A DNA stretch of 64,000 bases from JBGLNJ01 sp041300525 (GTDB taxonomy: Bacteria > Chloroflexota > Anaerolineae > Fen-1058). The first letter of the stretch is position 1. Each line of letters starts with the position of its first letter. Below, in pieces: positions 36,829 to 45,300 of this stretch. The translations under genes were made by a program, and so were the position numbers. Location: contig JBGLNJ010000001.1 of the NCBI GenBank assembly GCA_041300525.1, positions 2,480,001 to 2,544,000 of the forward strand, written 5' to 3'. The notes beneath the pieces are model-generated. The model saw nothing but the letters and a program-made list of their open reading frames with translations. It did not search any database and was not told the DNA's origin.

Positions 36829-36957
36829 ATGGAAACAAAAGCTGTCACTCGAAGATACGACCTCGACTGGCTGCGGGTGATGGGAATTTTGGCGTGGATG
36901 TTTGGGAGACTATTCTGTCGAACTGGACGATGCCGTTGGTCTTTGCCATTTCGGGCG
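36829..36957 (+). pseudogene. Remnant of an acyltransferase-3 gene
   Basis: The ATG at 36829, behind AAGGAG at 36814, opens METKAVTRRYDLDWLRVMGI, the conserved start of membrane acyltransferase family 3. About 30 bases further, in a different frame, comes SNWTMPLVFAISGVG, the family's next conserved helix. Roughly 40 residues between them are missing and the frame is shifted. Beyond about 36957 the DNA is antisense to an SPFH gene. The piece cannot make a working enzyme. Confidence 0.65.
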
Positions 36958-37456
36958 TGGGCCGCACTCTGAGGATGGAAAAAGCTAGCAGTTGGATGCC
37001 CAATGCCATTAGCGCCTCGGAACCTTGCGCCGCGGCCATCACACTTTCGACAATCGCCTCTGAGCTGGTCAGGGCTGACCTTAGCGGCAGGCGTTGCACT
37101 TGCGCCCGCGTGAGCACCTGCACCGGGTTAATGATCCGCTGGGACAACTTGGCAGGATCGTCTGAAATACAGCTTTTATGATTCGGAGCCAGGGCAAAGT
37201 TGAGCAGGCTGGATACCTTTTGAGGATCCGTCACCCGGTAGGTCAATTGACCCTGGATCGTGACGGCCTGAAAGTCGGCTGTGGCTTCGTTGAAGATGAA
37301 GGGCACATCGGCGCTGCCAACCGGCACGGCGACGATAGACGACCGGGGCGCAGAATAAAAGAACGCTAGGCCAGTGCCTTCGCGCTTGATCTTGCCGTCG
37401 GAATAGTGCAGGACATACGTGGTGGGGTCAACCTTGATGTAGCTGATGCCAAACAT
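36950..37456 (-). CDS. SPFH/Band 7 domain protein (3' truncated)
   Basis: From the ATG at 37456 the protein reads MFGISYIKVDPTTYVLHYSD, KIKREGTGLAFFYSAPRSSI, then FIFNEATADFQAVTIQGQLT, the Band-7 beta-domain of stomatin/flotillin-like scaffolds. It lacks an obvious N-terminal membrane helix. The family forms membrane or cytosolic oligomeric rings. About 169 residues remain; the sequence breaks after ILRVRPTPEMAK where the coiled-coil tail should begin. A longer normal protein of about 280 or more residues is expected. Confidence 0.8.
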
Positions 37457-37572
37457 GGGATTCTCTCCTGTGTTGGGTCGGCGCTGCCGCTTGCCGGGCC
37501 TGCTGGAAGCGGGACGCCAGAGGTCATTTAGTGTAATTTACACACTATATATACAACGCAACACGGGAAATG

Positions 37573-38427
37573 TCAAGAGGCAAATGAGGAATGGCAGGGG
37601 CCAGGCAACAGTTCCTCGGCTCTCAGCAGCTCGTCCAGTCCCTCGACCAGCGCCTCGATCCACGCAATCACATCTTGGCCGCCGACCCCACTGGCGTGGA
37701 TGAGGCCGGACACCTGCTCACACATTCCTTCGGGCCGCTTTGCGCACTGCGCCAGGGCCATCTCGACCAGTCGCTTTTCGCCGGGATGCGGCATCCGGTT
37801 CATCGCAAACAGGATGTCGAAATAGCTTGCCAGCAGCGCGGCCACACGGTGGTTGACGCTGACGAGATCGCCTCGCGCGATAGCTTTTTCCGACTGGCGC
37901 AAATACGACGAGAGGGCCTCGCGCAGGATGGGATGGTTCTTGGCGAGGATGGCTCGCCGGAGCGGCTCGGGATAAGGTTGGCGAGCGCGTTCCTGGATGG
38001 CGTGGTACCAGCCACTCTTATCGTACAGCACGTGTGACGTGAGCACGTTGTACCAAAAGCAGGTCGAGTAACCCACGCTGGCCTCATGCCGAACCAGCAC
38101 GCGGTCAAGCTGATCCTCGATCCACGGCATGCTGCGGTACATCACATCCACGGCGATGTGAGTGCCTGCCTCGATCCATTCGTCGCCCGGCTCCCAGAAC
38201 TGGTTGTTGATCTCCATGCGTTCCGCGCGTGCCCGGATCATGCTGGCGCGCGCGTCCACGGGCAGTTCCTCGCGCACGTAGACGTACAGGTCAATGTCAG
38301 AGCCGGGGCCGGCCTGTCCCGTCGTGTGCGAACCTGCCAGCGCAACGGCCTCGACTTGCGGCAGTGCGCCATACATCGCTGCGATCTGTTGGCTCACTGC
38401 GAGCGGCGAAAGAGTGTTGTCAGTCAC
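37573..38427 (-). CDS. Nucleotidyltransferase-domain protein (DUF4037-like)
   Basis: The GTG at 38427 starts MTDNTLSPLAVSQQIAAMYG. The N-terminal nucleotidyltransferase motif is VALAGSHTTGQAGPGSDIDL with a third acidic residue at about residue 90 (HIAVDVMYR). The remaining 190 residues are helical (SEKAIARGDLVSVNHRVAAL) and probably bind the substrate. Such enzymes include aminoglycoside and small-molecule adenylyltransferases, but the substrate is not readable. It overlaps the upstream SRPBCC gene by 8 bases, so both are coupled on one transcript. Confidence 0.75.
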   Translation of the reverse strand: MTDNTLSPLAVSQQIAAMYGALPQVEAVALAGSHTTGQAGPGSDIDLYVYVREELPVDARASMIRARAERMEINNQFWEPGDEWIEAGTHIAVDVMYRSMPWIEDQLDRVLVRHEASVGYSTCFWYNVLTSHVLYDKSGWYHAIQERARQPYPEPLRRAILAKNHPILREALSSYLRQSEKAIARGDLVSVNHRVAALLASYFDILFAMNRMPHPGEKRLVEMALAQCAKRPEGMCEQVSGLIHASGVGGQDVIAWIEALVEGLDELLRAEELLPGPCHSSFAS

Positions 38428-38812
38428 GGTTCGGCATCACCTTCATCGGCGTCCAATAGTGCTCGATCCAACCCTGCTTGATGGACTCGCACTGGTCATC
38501 GGGCACGCCAGTGTGAGTGAACGTGAGGCGCGCGCCGCCTTTTATTGGCTTGAGGCTGAACGTGACTCTGGATTCGTGGCCTTTGGGCCAGTCGGCAGCG
38601 TGCCAGGTCTGCACGATCTTTTCGTCCTGAACCAACTCTACGTTCGTCCCCGTGATGTAACCGCCATAGGCCATGATCTTGCCGCCCGCCTTGCGGCTGA
38701 TGCTGGCGGTATCGCCTGTGAATTTGGCGTGCTTGCGCGAATCCATCAACGCCTCATAGATTTGATGCGGCGTCGCCTTGAACGTAACCGACTGTCGAAT
38801 GGTCTTGGACAT
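38420..38812 (-). CDS. SRPBCC / AHSA1-type ligand-binding protein
   Basis: 130 residues from MSKTIRQSVTFKATPHQIYE. The motifs PHQIYEALMDSRKHAKFTGD, ISRKAGGKIMAYGGYITGTN, IVQTWHAADWPKGHESRVTF and QGWIEHYWTPMK are those of Aha1/START-like SRPBCC domains, a deep hydrophobic cavity fold. The role is unknown. The start at 38812 is chosen because the upstream part of the frame lacks similarity. It is the first gene of a two-gene unit with the overlapping nucleotidyltransferase. Confidence 0.82.
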   Translation of the reverse strand: MSKTIRQSVTFKATPHQIYEALMDSRKHAKFTGDTASISRKAGGKIMAYGGYITGTNVELVQDEKIVQTWHAADWPKGHESRVTFSLKPIKGGARLTFTHTGVPDDQCESIKQGWIEHYWTPMKVMPNRD

Positions 38813-39010
38813 CAGAGACTCCTTTCCTGGGTATGTAGAGCAAGTTGTCAACTTGCTCTACGGCTGTCTGCGCTCATCAATCGCTTTGGTTTCGTCGTGG
38901 CCCCAGCTCATCTCGGTCAGCTCGACATCGAGGATGCGGTGGATGTCTACATGCTGATTTTAGAACAATGTTGCTGTTACTGCAACACGAGCGGCGGGCA
39001 CACCCCTTAA

Positions 39011-39055
39011 GACGAAAGACGGAAGCCATTTGTCTTGGGTCTTTCGTCCTTCGTC
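39011..39055. repeat. Imperfect inverted repeat GACGAAAGAC / GTCTTTCGTC
   Basis: Two 10-base arms are separated by about 24 bases upstream of the ABC-F promoter. It is a probable dispersed repeat. Confidence 0.4.
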
Positions 39056-39072
39056 ATCGGTCGTCTGTCAGT

Positions 39073-39101
39073 TTGACAAGGTCTCGCCCGTCGGTTATAA
39101 T
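39073..39101 (+). promoter_or_regulatory. Perfect-consensus sigma-70 promoter of the leader/ABC-F unit
   Basis: TTGACA at 39073-39078 and TATAAT at 39096-39101 with exactly 17 bases between. The predicted transcript starts near 39108, about 18 bases before the leader ORF. Confidence 0.85.
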
Positions 39102-39125
39102 CCGCCCCGTTCACAGGAAGGCGCA

Positions 39126-39239
39126 ATGATTTACCTGGATTCTACCAACGGCAAATTTCTTTCCACCCAATCGCTTGGGTGTGGCCCAGCTTTGCCTTGT
39201 ACAGGTGCGCCTACTGCCCGGACGGTTAAGTCTGTCTGA
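39126..39239 (+). CDS. 37-residue leader peptide upstream of the ABC-F gene
   Basis: The ATG at 39126 is preceded by AGGAAGG at good spacing and by a perfect promoter. The ORF encodes MIYLDSTNGKFLSTQSLGCG followed by PALPCTGAPTARTVKSV and a TGA. It ends 18 bases before a strong intrinsic terminator, which lies 47 bases before the ABC-F start. This is the layout of ribosome-mediated attenuators that switch on ABC-F antibiotic-resistance genes when a drug stalls translation of the leader. An alternative antiterminator pairing was not established, and the ORF could be coincidental within a small RNA. Confidence 0.6.
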   Translation: MIYLDSTNGKFLSTQSLGCGPALPCTGAPTARTVKSV

Positions 39240-39257
39240 TCGTTCAACGAATGTCAC

Positions 39258-39290
39258 AGCCGCAGGCGCGCCCTGCGGCTTTTTTTATTT
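39258..39290 (+). terminator. Intrinsic terminator between leader and ABC-F gene
   Basis: Perfect 9-bp stem AGCCGCAGG / CCTGCGGCT with a 5-base loop, followed by a run of T (TTTTTTTATTT). It would stop transcription before the ABC-F gene unless disrupted. Confidence 0.85.
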
Positions 39291-39336
39291 GGAAATCTGT
39301 AGGCTGGTATCCCTATGCCAGCGTTGGAGAAACAAC

Positions 39337-41049
39337 ATGATTGCGATTCATCTCGATCACATCGCCGTCAACTTTGCCGGACGCGAAATCTTTGCCTCGC
39401 TGGATTGGGAGATGCACGACGACCGCTGCGTGGGGCTGGTCGGCCCGAACGGCGCGGGAAAATCCACGCTGCTCAAAATCATTGCGAGCGAACTCGCGCC
39501 CGACAGCGGCAATGTATTCCGCGCCAAGGGGCTGACCATCGGCTACCTGCCGCAAGAGGTGACGCTCGATCCGGATCGCAGCGCGTGGCAGGAGGCGCTG
39601 ACCGCCTCCGAGCGCATCGCGCGGCTGGAGCGGGAGTTGGCCCGCGTCGAAGCGAAACTGGGTGACCCGGCTGTTTACGGCGACGAAAAGGCGCTCACTC
39701 GCGCGCTGGATGCGCAGGCGCGGCTGCTGCACGAGTATGAAGCAGCCGGAGGCCCCGGTTATGAGAGCCGCGTGCGCGAGGCGCTACGCAGCCTGGGCTT
39801 TTCCGATGACGACATGTCGCTTGCCACCACGGCGCTTTCCGGCGGCCAAAAGAAACTCGTTGGGCTGTGCAAGCTGCTCGTCACGCGGCCTGTGTTGCTC
39901 TTGCTCGACGAGCCGGACAATCACCTCGACCTGGAAGCCAAAGCCGCGCTCGAAAAGACCATCGTCAATTACGAGGGGGCGGTCGTCATCGTCTCGCACG
40001 ATCGCTACTTGCTCGACGCGGTGGCCGACGAGATCGCCGATCTCGAGGACGGCCAGATCAAAGTCTATCTCGGCAACTATTCCGAGTACGCCTTTGAAAA
40101 GCGCACGGCGCTACTTCGGCAGCAGGAGCGTTACTCGATTCAGCAGCGCGAGATCAAGCGCATCGAAACGGCGGGCAAGCGCGTGTTGATGTGGGGACGC
40201 CAGTACGACAATCCGAAACTGGTGCGGCGCGGCAAGGCGATCCTGGCCAGGCTGGACAAGATCGAACGCATCGAACGCCCCGTGCTGGAGCGCCGCAAGA
40301 TGGGGTTAGAGCTCAACGGCTGGCGCGGCAGTAACAAGGTCTTGGAGATTGGGGGATTGGACAAGTCGTTTGGTGAAAACTGCGTGTTGCGTGGGATCAA
40401 CTTGCTGGTGCGACACGGCGAGCGCGTGGGGCTGGTCGGCCCGAACGGCGCGGGCAAGTCGCTCCTGCTGCGCATGATCCTGGGCCAGGACGAACCGACG
40501 ACCGGTGAAATCGTCGTGGGGCCGAGCATCCGCGTGGGCTATTACGCCCAGCAGCACGAGACGTTGGACTATTCTCAGACGTTGATGGACACGATCCGCC
40601 GCGCCGCGCCGATGACGGAGGGAAATGCCGTGGCGTTCCTGGGCAAGTTCCTGTTCGGCTACCGGCAGACAACGCAAAAGATCGGATCGCTTTCCGGCGG
40701 CGAGCGCAGCCGCGTGCAGTTGGCGCTGTTGATGCTTTCCGGCGCAAACTTTTTGCTGCTCGACGAGCCGACGAACAACCTGGACATCGCTTCGGCAGAG
40801 GTGTTGGAGGACGAGCTAGACGAATTCGAAGGGACGGTGCTGGCGGTGAGCCACGACCGTTACTTTCTCGACCGCGTGGCGACGCGCATCGTCGAGTTGG
40901 ATGAGGGCGCGCTCACCGAGTACATCGGCGGATGGAGCGATTATCGAGCGGCAGCGCAACTCCCTTCCCCCGCCGGCGCGGAACGCCCGACGGGGGAAGG
41001 GCAGGGGAGGGGGGGGATATCTCCCGCGCGTCAAGCAACTCGACGATGA
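39337..41049 (+). CDS. ABC-F family ATPase (ribosome-associated, possible antibiotic resistance)
   Basis: The ATG at 39337 follows TTGGAG. The 570-residue protein has two ABC cassettes and no membrane part: Walker A GPNGAGKSTLLK and GPNGAGKSLLLR, signatures LSGGQKKLVG and LSGGERSRVQ, Walker B LLLLDEPDNHLD and FLLLDEPTNNLD. A linker region of about 75 residues lies between them (QREIKRIETAGKRVLMWGRQ). The first cassette has DEPDN in place of the usual DEPTN. ABC-F proteins bind the ribosomal E site to relieve stalling or dislodge antibiotics. The last 30 residues are encoded by a G-rich repeat, so the natural C-terminus has probably been replaced. A promoter, leader peptide and terminator precede the gene. 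Confidence 0.9.
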   Translation: MIAIHLDHIAVNFAGREIFASLDWEMHDDRCVGLVGPNGAGKSTLLKIIASELAPDSGNVFRAKGLTIGYLPQEVTLDPDRSAWQEALTASERIARLERELARVEAKLGDPAVYGDEKALTRALDAQARLLHEYEAAGGPGYESRVREALRSLGFSDDDMSLATTALSGGQKKLVGLCKLLVTRPVLLLLDEPDNHLDLEAKAALEKTIVNYEGAVVIVSHDRYLLDAVADEIADLEDGQIKVYLGNYSEYAFEKRTALLRQQERYSIQQREIKRIETAGKRVLMWGRQYDNPKLVRRGKAILARLDKIERIERPVLERRKMGLELNGWRGSNKVLEIGGLDKSFGENCVLRGINLLVRHGERVGLVGPNGAGKSLLLRMILGQDEPTTGEIVVGPSIRVGYYAQQHETLDYSQTLMDTIRRAAPMTEGNAVAFLGKFLFGYRQTTQKIGSLSGGERSRVQLALLMLSGANFLLLDEPTNNLDIASAEVLEDELDEFEGTVLAVSHDRYFLDRVATRIVELDEGALTEYIGGWSDYRAAAQLPSPAGAERPTGEGQGRGGISPARQATRR

Positions 41050-41583
41050 ACGGCTTGAGCGCGTTCACCAGCGTGTCTTTGGGCACGTCGCTGACTTTGA
41101 GCGCCACCGTCAGGTTGGTGGGGTTTTTTCCCACGAAGATTCCCAGGGAGACGATATTGCCGTCCTGTTGCGCGATGGCCGTGGTGATCTTGGAAAGGGT
41201 TCCCTTCACGTCGGGGACGAGCAGGGTCAGCCGGACGCCTTTTTTGCGCGCGCCCAACAGTTCCAAGAACAGCTTGAACAGATCCGTCTCGGTGATGATG
41301 CCGACGATCTCCCCGTCGCGCAAGACCGGCAGCCCGCCGATTTTGTGATCGGTCATGAGGCTCGCGGCATCTTCGACCGGCGTGTTTTCGGTGACGGTGA
41401 GGACGTTTTTGGTCATTACTTGGCCGACTGTCAGCCTGGACAGCAAATATTGCATCTCATGGATGGAAAGCGACGTGGCCGACGTGGGCGAAGCATACAG
41501 CCGGTCGGTTTCAGATACAATGCCGGCGAGATGGCCGGACTTGTCCACCACCGGCAGGTGGCGAAAGCTGTTTTCACGCATTC
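40913..41583 (-). CDS. CBS-pair plus ACT-domain protein (5' truncated)
   Basis: On the minus strand about 220 residues contain two CBS motifs (RENSFRHLPVVDKSGHLAGI, then MTKNVLTVTENTPVEDAASL and HKIGGLPVLRDGEIVGIITE) and an ACT-like domain (VRLTLLVPDVKGTLSKITTA, NIVSLGIFVG). Such proteins sense adenine nucleotides and small ligands. The N-terminus is cut at about 41583, where the frame fuses with PPK1. The 3' end runs into the G-rich repeat shared with the ABC-F gene, and the real end is probably near 41035. Confidence 0.75.
40961..41016. repeat. G-rich palindromic repeat at a convergent gene end
   Basis: CCCTTCCCCCG and CGGGGGAAGGG arms flank a GC-rich centre, followed by CAGGGGAGGGGGGG. 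It is related to the copies at 54.83 and 61.16 kb. It forms the C-terminal codons of both convergent genes. Confidence 0.6.
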
Positions 41584-42544
41584 GTTTGATGTCCAGGTTT
41601 TCGATCAGGATGTTGCGCACGTGCGTGGGCATGGAATCGGTCACGGTGACACGCACGGCCTGACCAAAGCGCCTCTGCCGCACGCTCTGCTCGATGGTTT
41701 CGAGCAGGTCTTCTGCTTCCAGTTCCTGGATCATCATCTCGGCATCGCGCGTGATGCGGAAGGGATGCGCTTCGACGACTTTCATGCCGGGGAACAGCAT
41801 GTCAATGTGCGCCGAGATGACTTGCTCCAGCCAGACAAAATAGTGATGGTGTGGAACCGTGCCGTCTTTGCGCGTTGCGCCGGATGATCTTTTGATCGGC
41901 ACAAGGCGCGGCAGCGTATCCGGCACTTTGATGCGCGCAAAGTGCTGCTCGCCGTCTTTGTCGTGGATCACCACGGCCAGGTTCAGGCTGAGGTTTGAGA
42001 TGTGCGGGAAGGGACGGCCCGGGTCAAAGGCCAGCGGTGTGAGCACCGGAAAGACGACTTGCTTGAAATACTGTTTGACGCTGGCCTTTTGCCTCTGGTC
42101 CAGAGCAGCATAACTGAGGATGTGGACGCCCGCCTGGTCGAGCTGGGGGAGCAGGTCGTGCAAGCACTCGCGCGCATCTGTCATGAGCTGCTGGGCCATC
42201 TTGCGGACCGCTGCAAGCTGCTCGGCGGGGGTCAAGCCATCAGGCGAGAGTTCCACAACGCCCGCCGCGACCTGCTGCTTGAGGCCGGCCACGCGCACCA
42301 TGAAAAACTCGTCCAGGTTCGAGCCGACGATTCCCAGGAACTTTACTCGCTCCAGAAGCGGGTTGCTTTCGTCGTGCGCTTCTTCCAGCACGCGGCGAAA
42401 AAACTGCAGCATGCTTAGTTCGCGGTTGACGTAGAACTTGGGGTCGTTCAGGTCGAACCGAGGCCGCCGGGCGGCCCGCGCGGGGCTACTTGCCTTTCGT
42501 CTTGTCTTTGCGCTTCTTGCCTGACTTGGTCTTGCGTTTGTCAC
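41584..42544 (-). CDS. ppk1: Polyphosphate kinase 1 N-terminal part (3' truncated)
   Basis: A GTG at 42544, preceded by AAGGAGG inside the end of the ppk2 gene, is the likely start (an ATG at 42571 is also in frame). About 320 residues match the N and H domains of PPK1: FYVNRELSMLQFFRRVLEEA, LGIVGSNLDEFFMVRVAGLK, FPVLTPLAFDPGRPFPHISN and the basic loop. The C1/C2 domains with the two catalytic histidines are missing. At about 41584 the frame fuses to a CBS/ACT protein, so it cannot be active. It overlaps the upstream PPK2 gene, giving a PPK1-PPK2-PPK2 polyphosphate cluster. Confidence 0.85.
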
Positions 42545-43277
42545 CGACCGCGGCCTCCTTGAACGGGTCATAGTTCAGTTCCTGGCTCAATTTTTCCACC
42601 AGCGTTTTGAGCGTTTTGACCCGGCCATACCACTTGCAGTTGGATTCGACCACCGTCCATGGCGCGGTGACGGTGCTCGTTTTGAGCAGCATGTCGTTGA
42701 TGGCCTGCTCGTAGGCATCCCACTTGTCGCGATTGCGCCAGTCCTCCGGGGTCAGCTTCCAGCCTTTGATCTCATCGGCGGACCGCTCGTTAAAGCGGCG
42801 GAGCTGCTCGTCCTTGCTGATGTGTATCCAGAACTTGAAGAGGACCGTGCCAAAGTCCACCAGCTCGCGCTCGAACTGGTTGATCTCGCGATAGGCGCGC
42901 TTCCAGTCGGCTTCGGAGCAAAAGCCCTCGATGCGTTCCACCATCACGCGGCCATACCAACTGCGGTCAAAGATGGCGATTTGCCCGGCCTCCGGCAGCC
43001 GCCGCCAAAAGCGCCACAGGTAATGGCGCGTCGCATCGTCGCCTTGCGGCGCAGCAATCGCCTGGACGACATAGCCGCGCGGGTCGAGCCGTTCGGTCAC
43101 GCGCTTGATCGTGCCGCCTTTTCCGGCCGCGTCCCAGCCTTCAAAGACCAGGATGACGGGGCGCTGTTGCACATACACCTGATAGCCCAGCGCGTTGAGC
43201 GCCACCTGGTACTTGGTGAGCGATTGAGCGTACTCTTCCTTTTCCATAGACACGGAGAGGTCAACTGTCTCTAGCAT
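42486..43277 (-). CDS. ppk2: Polyphosphate kinase 2 (class I type), copy 1
   Basis: 263 residues, starting MLETVDLSVSMEKEEYAQSL. Walker A is FEGWDAAGKGGTIKR, the second motif DRSWYGRVMVERI (Walker B plus lid) and the nucleotide region TPEDWRNRDKWDAYEQAIND. PPK2 transfers phosphate between polyphosphate and nucleoside di- or monophosphates. A Lys-rich tail ends the protein and overlaps the PPK1 start. A second PPK2 lies upstream, 84 bases away, in the same direction. Confidence 0.9.
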   Translation of the reverse strand: MLETVDLSVSMEKEEYAQSLTKYQVALNALGYQVYVQQRPVILVFEGWDAAGKGGTIKRVTERLDPRGYVVQAIAAPQGDDATRHYLWRFWRRLPEAGQIAIFDRSWYGRVMVERIEGFCSEADWKRAYREINQFERELVDFGTVLFKFWIHISKDEQLRRFNERSADEIKGWKLTPEDWRNRDKWDAYEQAINDMLLKTSTVTAPWTVVESNCKWYGRVKTLKTLVEKLSQELNYDPFKEAAVGDKRKTKSGKKRKDKTKGK

Positions 43278-43361
43278 GGTTGGCTCCTTCTGTGATCTTG
43301 CAAGCCGCGAGTGAACAAGCAGCAGCGGCTCAGGCCGCCACTAGGGTTTACGGGAGAAATA

Positions 43362-44291
43362 TCACGCGGTCTCTGCCGCCACTTCTTTTGGGCGCCTCTT
43401 TTTGCGGGCCGTTTCAGCTTTAGGCGCTGGAGATTTTGCTTTCCGCTGAACCTTGCGAGTCCGCTTGCCCGACTTGGCCTCGGGTGGAGCGGCCTGTTTT
43501 TCTGCCGAGGGCGCTTCTTCTTGCTCCAGGTCTTCGGTCACGGTCGCTGCCGGAGGAGGCGCGGGCGGGAGCGCGCCGGGGATTTGGGACAGCCGCTCTT
43601 CCAACGCCGCCATGATGGTCCGAAGGATCTTGGTGTGCGTCCAGTAACGGTCTGTGGCTTCGACAATCGTCCACGGGCCCCATTCGGTGTTGGTGCGTTC
43701 CAGCATCTCTTCGACCGCCAGCAAGTAGTCGTCGTATTTGCTTTGATGCTCCCAGTCCTCCGCCGTCACCTGCCAGGCCGTGAGTGGATCCTGAACGAGT
43801 CTCTTAAAGCGGCGCTTTTGTTCCGACTTGCTGATGTGCAGCCAGAACTTGATGATGAGGTATCCATCGTCGGCCAACGCGCGCTCAAAGTCCGCAATGT
43901 CGCGGTAGGCTCGCCGCCATTCCGGTTCCGGCGTCAGGTTGTCCACCCGCTCGACCAGGACGCGCCCGTACCACGAGCGGTCGAACATGGCCCATTCGCC
44001 GCGGCCGGGCAGCTTTAGCCAAAAGCGCCACATCCAGGGGCGTTTCTGCTCATACGTGCGCGCGGCGCGGATCGGGTACAGCTTGAATCCGCGCGGGTCG
44101 AGCCGCGCCGTCAGCGTTTGGATGGAGGTGCCCTTGCCTGAAGCATCCCAGCCTTCAAAAAGGATCACGACTGGAATCTTGGCATCCCACGCGGCTTTTT
44201 GCAGCGCATAGAGGCGGTTGCGCAGCGCAGGCATCAGTTGCTTGTACTCTTTTTTGTCGAGCGCCTTTGTGAGGTCAATTTCTTCTAGCAT
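43362..44291 (-). CDS. ppk2: Polyphosphate kinase 2, copy 2
   Basis: 309 residues from MLEEIDLTKALDKKEYKQLM. Walker A FEGWDASGKGTSIQ, DRSWYGRVLVERV and TAEDWEHQSKYDDYLLAVEE match PPK2, but the sequence is clearly different from copy 1 (for example DASGKGTSIQ against DAAGKGGTIK). The C-terminal 80 residues are an Ala/Pro/Lys-rich low-complexity tail (RKVQRKAKSPAPKAETARK) not part of the catalytic fold. The two copies may differ in nucleotide preference, as in known class I/II/III PPK2 sets. Confidence 0.9.
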   Translation of the reverse strand: MLEEIDLTKALDKKEYKQLMPALRNRLYALQKAAWDAKIPVVILFEGWDASGKGTSIQTLTARLDPRGFKLYPIRAARTYEQKRPWMWRFWLKLPGRGEWAMFDRSWYGRVLVERVDNLTPEPEWRRAYRDIADFERALADDGYLIIKFWLHISKSEQKRRFKRLVQDPLTAWQVTAEDWEHQSKYDDYLLAVEEMLERTNTEWGPWTIVEATDRYWTHTKILRTIMAALEERLSQIPGALPPAPPPAATVTEDLEQEEAPSAEKQAAPPEAKSGKRTRKVQRKAKSPAPKAETARKKRRPKEVAAETA

Positions 44292-44544
44292 AATCTGTGC
44301 TCCTTGATGGATTCCAGCGAAATCGGCTCGATGGCTTGATGGGAGATGGGGGAACTTTATTTATTATAGCACAGGCAAGAGCGCAAGGTGAAATGCGACA
44401 AGTTCGGAAGGAAAAACGCGCTCCTGCCAAGACCGGCCCAGTCGGCTTTGAATTCCTTGCCATAGCATCGTTTGCCAGCGTACCCCAGGCTCTTGGGTGT
44501 TGGCAGCGGGAAAGTGGTCAGGTTGATTCATAAATCTTGGCTCT

Positions 44545-45270
44545 CTACTTTTTCACCCAGCTCGCATCGGCGCGAGCGAGGCGGTTCTTTTTCAAGTTCT
44601 CCTTCATGATCCAGCGAACATCGGGGTTAGTGTCTGCCAGCCACTTTTCCATCGCGGGCTTGCCTTCGTCAGGCAATGCGGCCACTGCCACACTCCAACA
44701 ATAGCCCAGACCCTTGCGTAACGCCAGATAGTCTTCGCTTTTGCGATTCTCAACCTTGCGCAGGGAGGCAGTGATTTTGTCGAGGATGCGCAGCACCGCC
44801 CTGGCGTGCTTGGCTTGTCCGAGCAATCTCGGTTCGCACAGCGCGGCCGCGGCGGCTCTTTGTTCGAGCGGCGTCCCCGTGCTCCATGTTTTCATGGCCT
44901 GAATCAACGCACTCATGTCTGCGTCGCCAAGGCGTTGGAGCGCCATCGCAACGCCTTCACGCATGCGCCAGCGGCGGTCGGAAGCGCAGCGGCGCAGGGT
45001 CGCCAGCAGTTCCGTTTGGCCTTCGGCCAGAAGGCGGCCCAGACCGACGACGCCGCAAAAGGCCAGGAACTCGTAGGGAGAATTGGTCGGGGCTTTGTCG
45101 GCATCGTAGGCGAGGTAACGCTCAAAGAGCTCTTGATCGCCCTCATCTGCCACGACCTGTGCCAATTCGAGGTTGCCTCGCGGGCCGGGCAGTCCCGATT
45201 CCTTGAGCAGAAACGCATCCCAGTTCTCAAGTGCGTTCAGCTTGTTCCGATACTCATCTGCTTTTGCCAT
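44545..45270 (-). CDS. HEAT-repeat protein
   Basis: 241 residues. Helical repeats with the pattern of HEAT units (RRCASDRRWRMREGVAMALQ, ALIQAMKTWSTGTPLEQRAA, EKWLADTNPDVRWIMKENLK) fill the chain, with no catalytic motif. It resembles the DNA-alkylation-repeat-like HEAT proteins, but glycosylase residues cannot be confirmed. The next HEAT protein lies 30 bases upstream in the same direction, so both are one operon with the DinB and Fpg genes further upstream. Confidence 0.65.
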   Translation of the reverse strand: MAKADEYRNKLNALENWDAFLLKESGLPGPRGNLELAQVVADEGDQELFERYLAYDADKAPTNSPYEFLAFCGVVGLGRLLAEGQTELLATLRRCASDRRWRMREGVAMALQRLGDADMSALIQAMKTWSTGTPLEQRAAAAALCEPRLLGQAKHARAVLRILDKITASLRKVENRKSEDYLALRKGLGYCWSVAVAALPDEGKPAMEKWLADTNPDVRWIMKENLKKNRLARADASWVKK

Positions 45271-45300
45271 CGTCGTCTCCGGTCGCCGTGGGAAAATCGT

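Noticed and set aside
39108..39290. The short transcript as 6S RNA or SRP RNA
   Set aside because: It lacks the SRP GGAAGG/tetraloop core and I could not draw a 6S-type closing stem; a leader-attenuator reading fits better.
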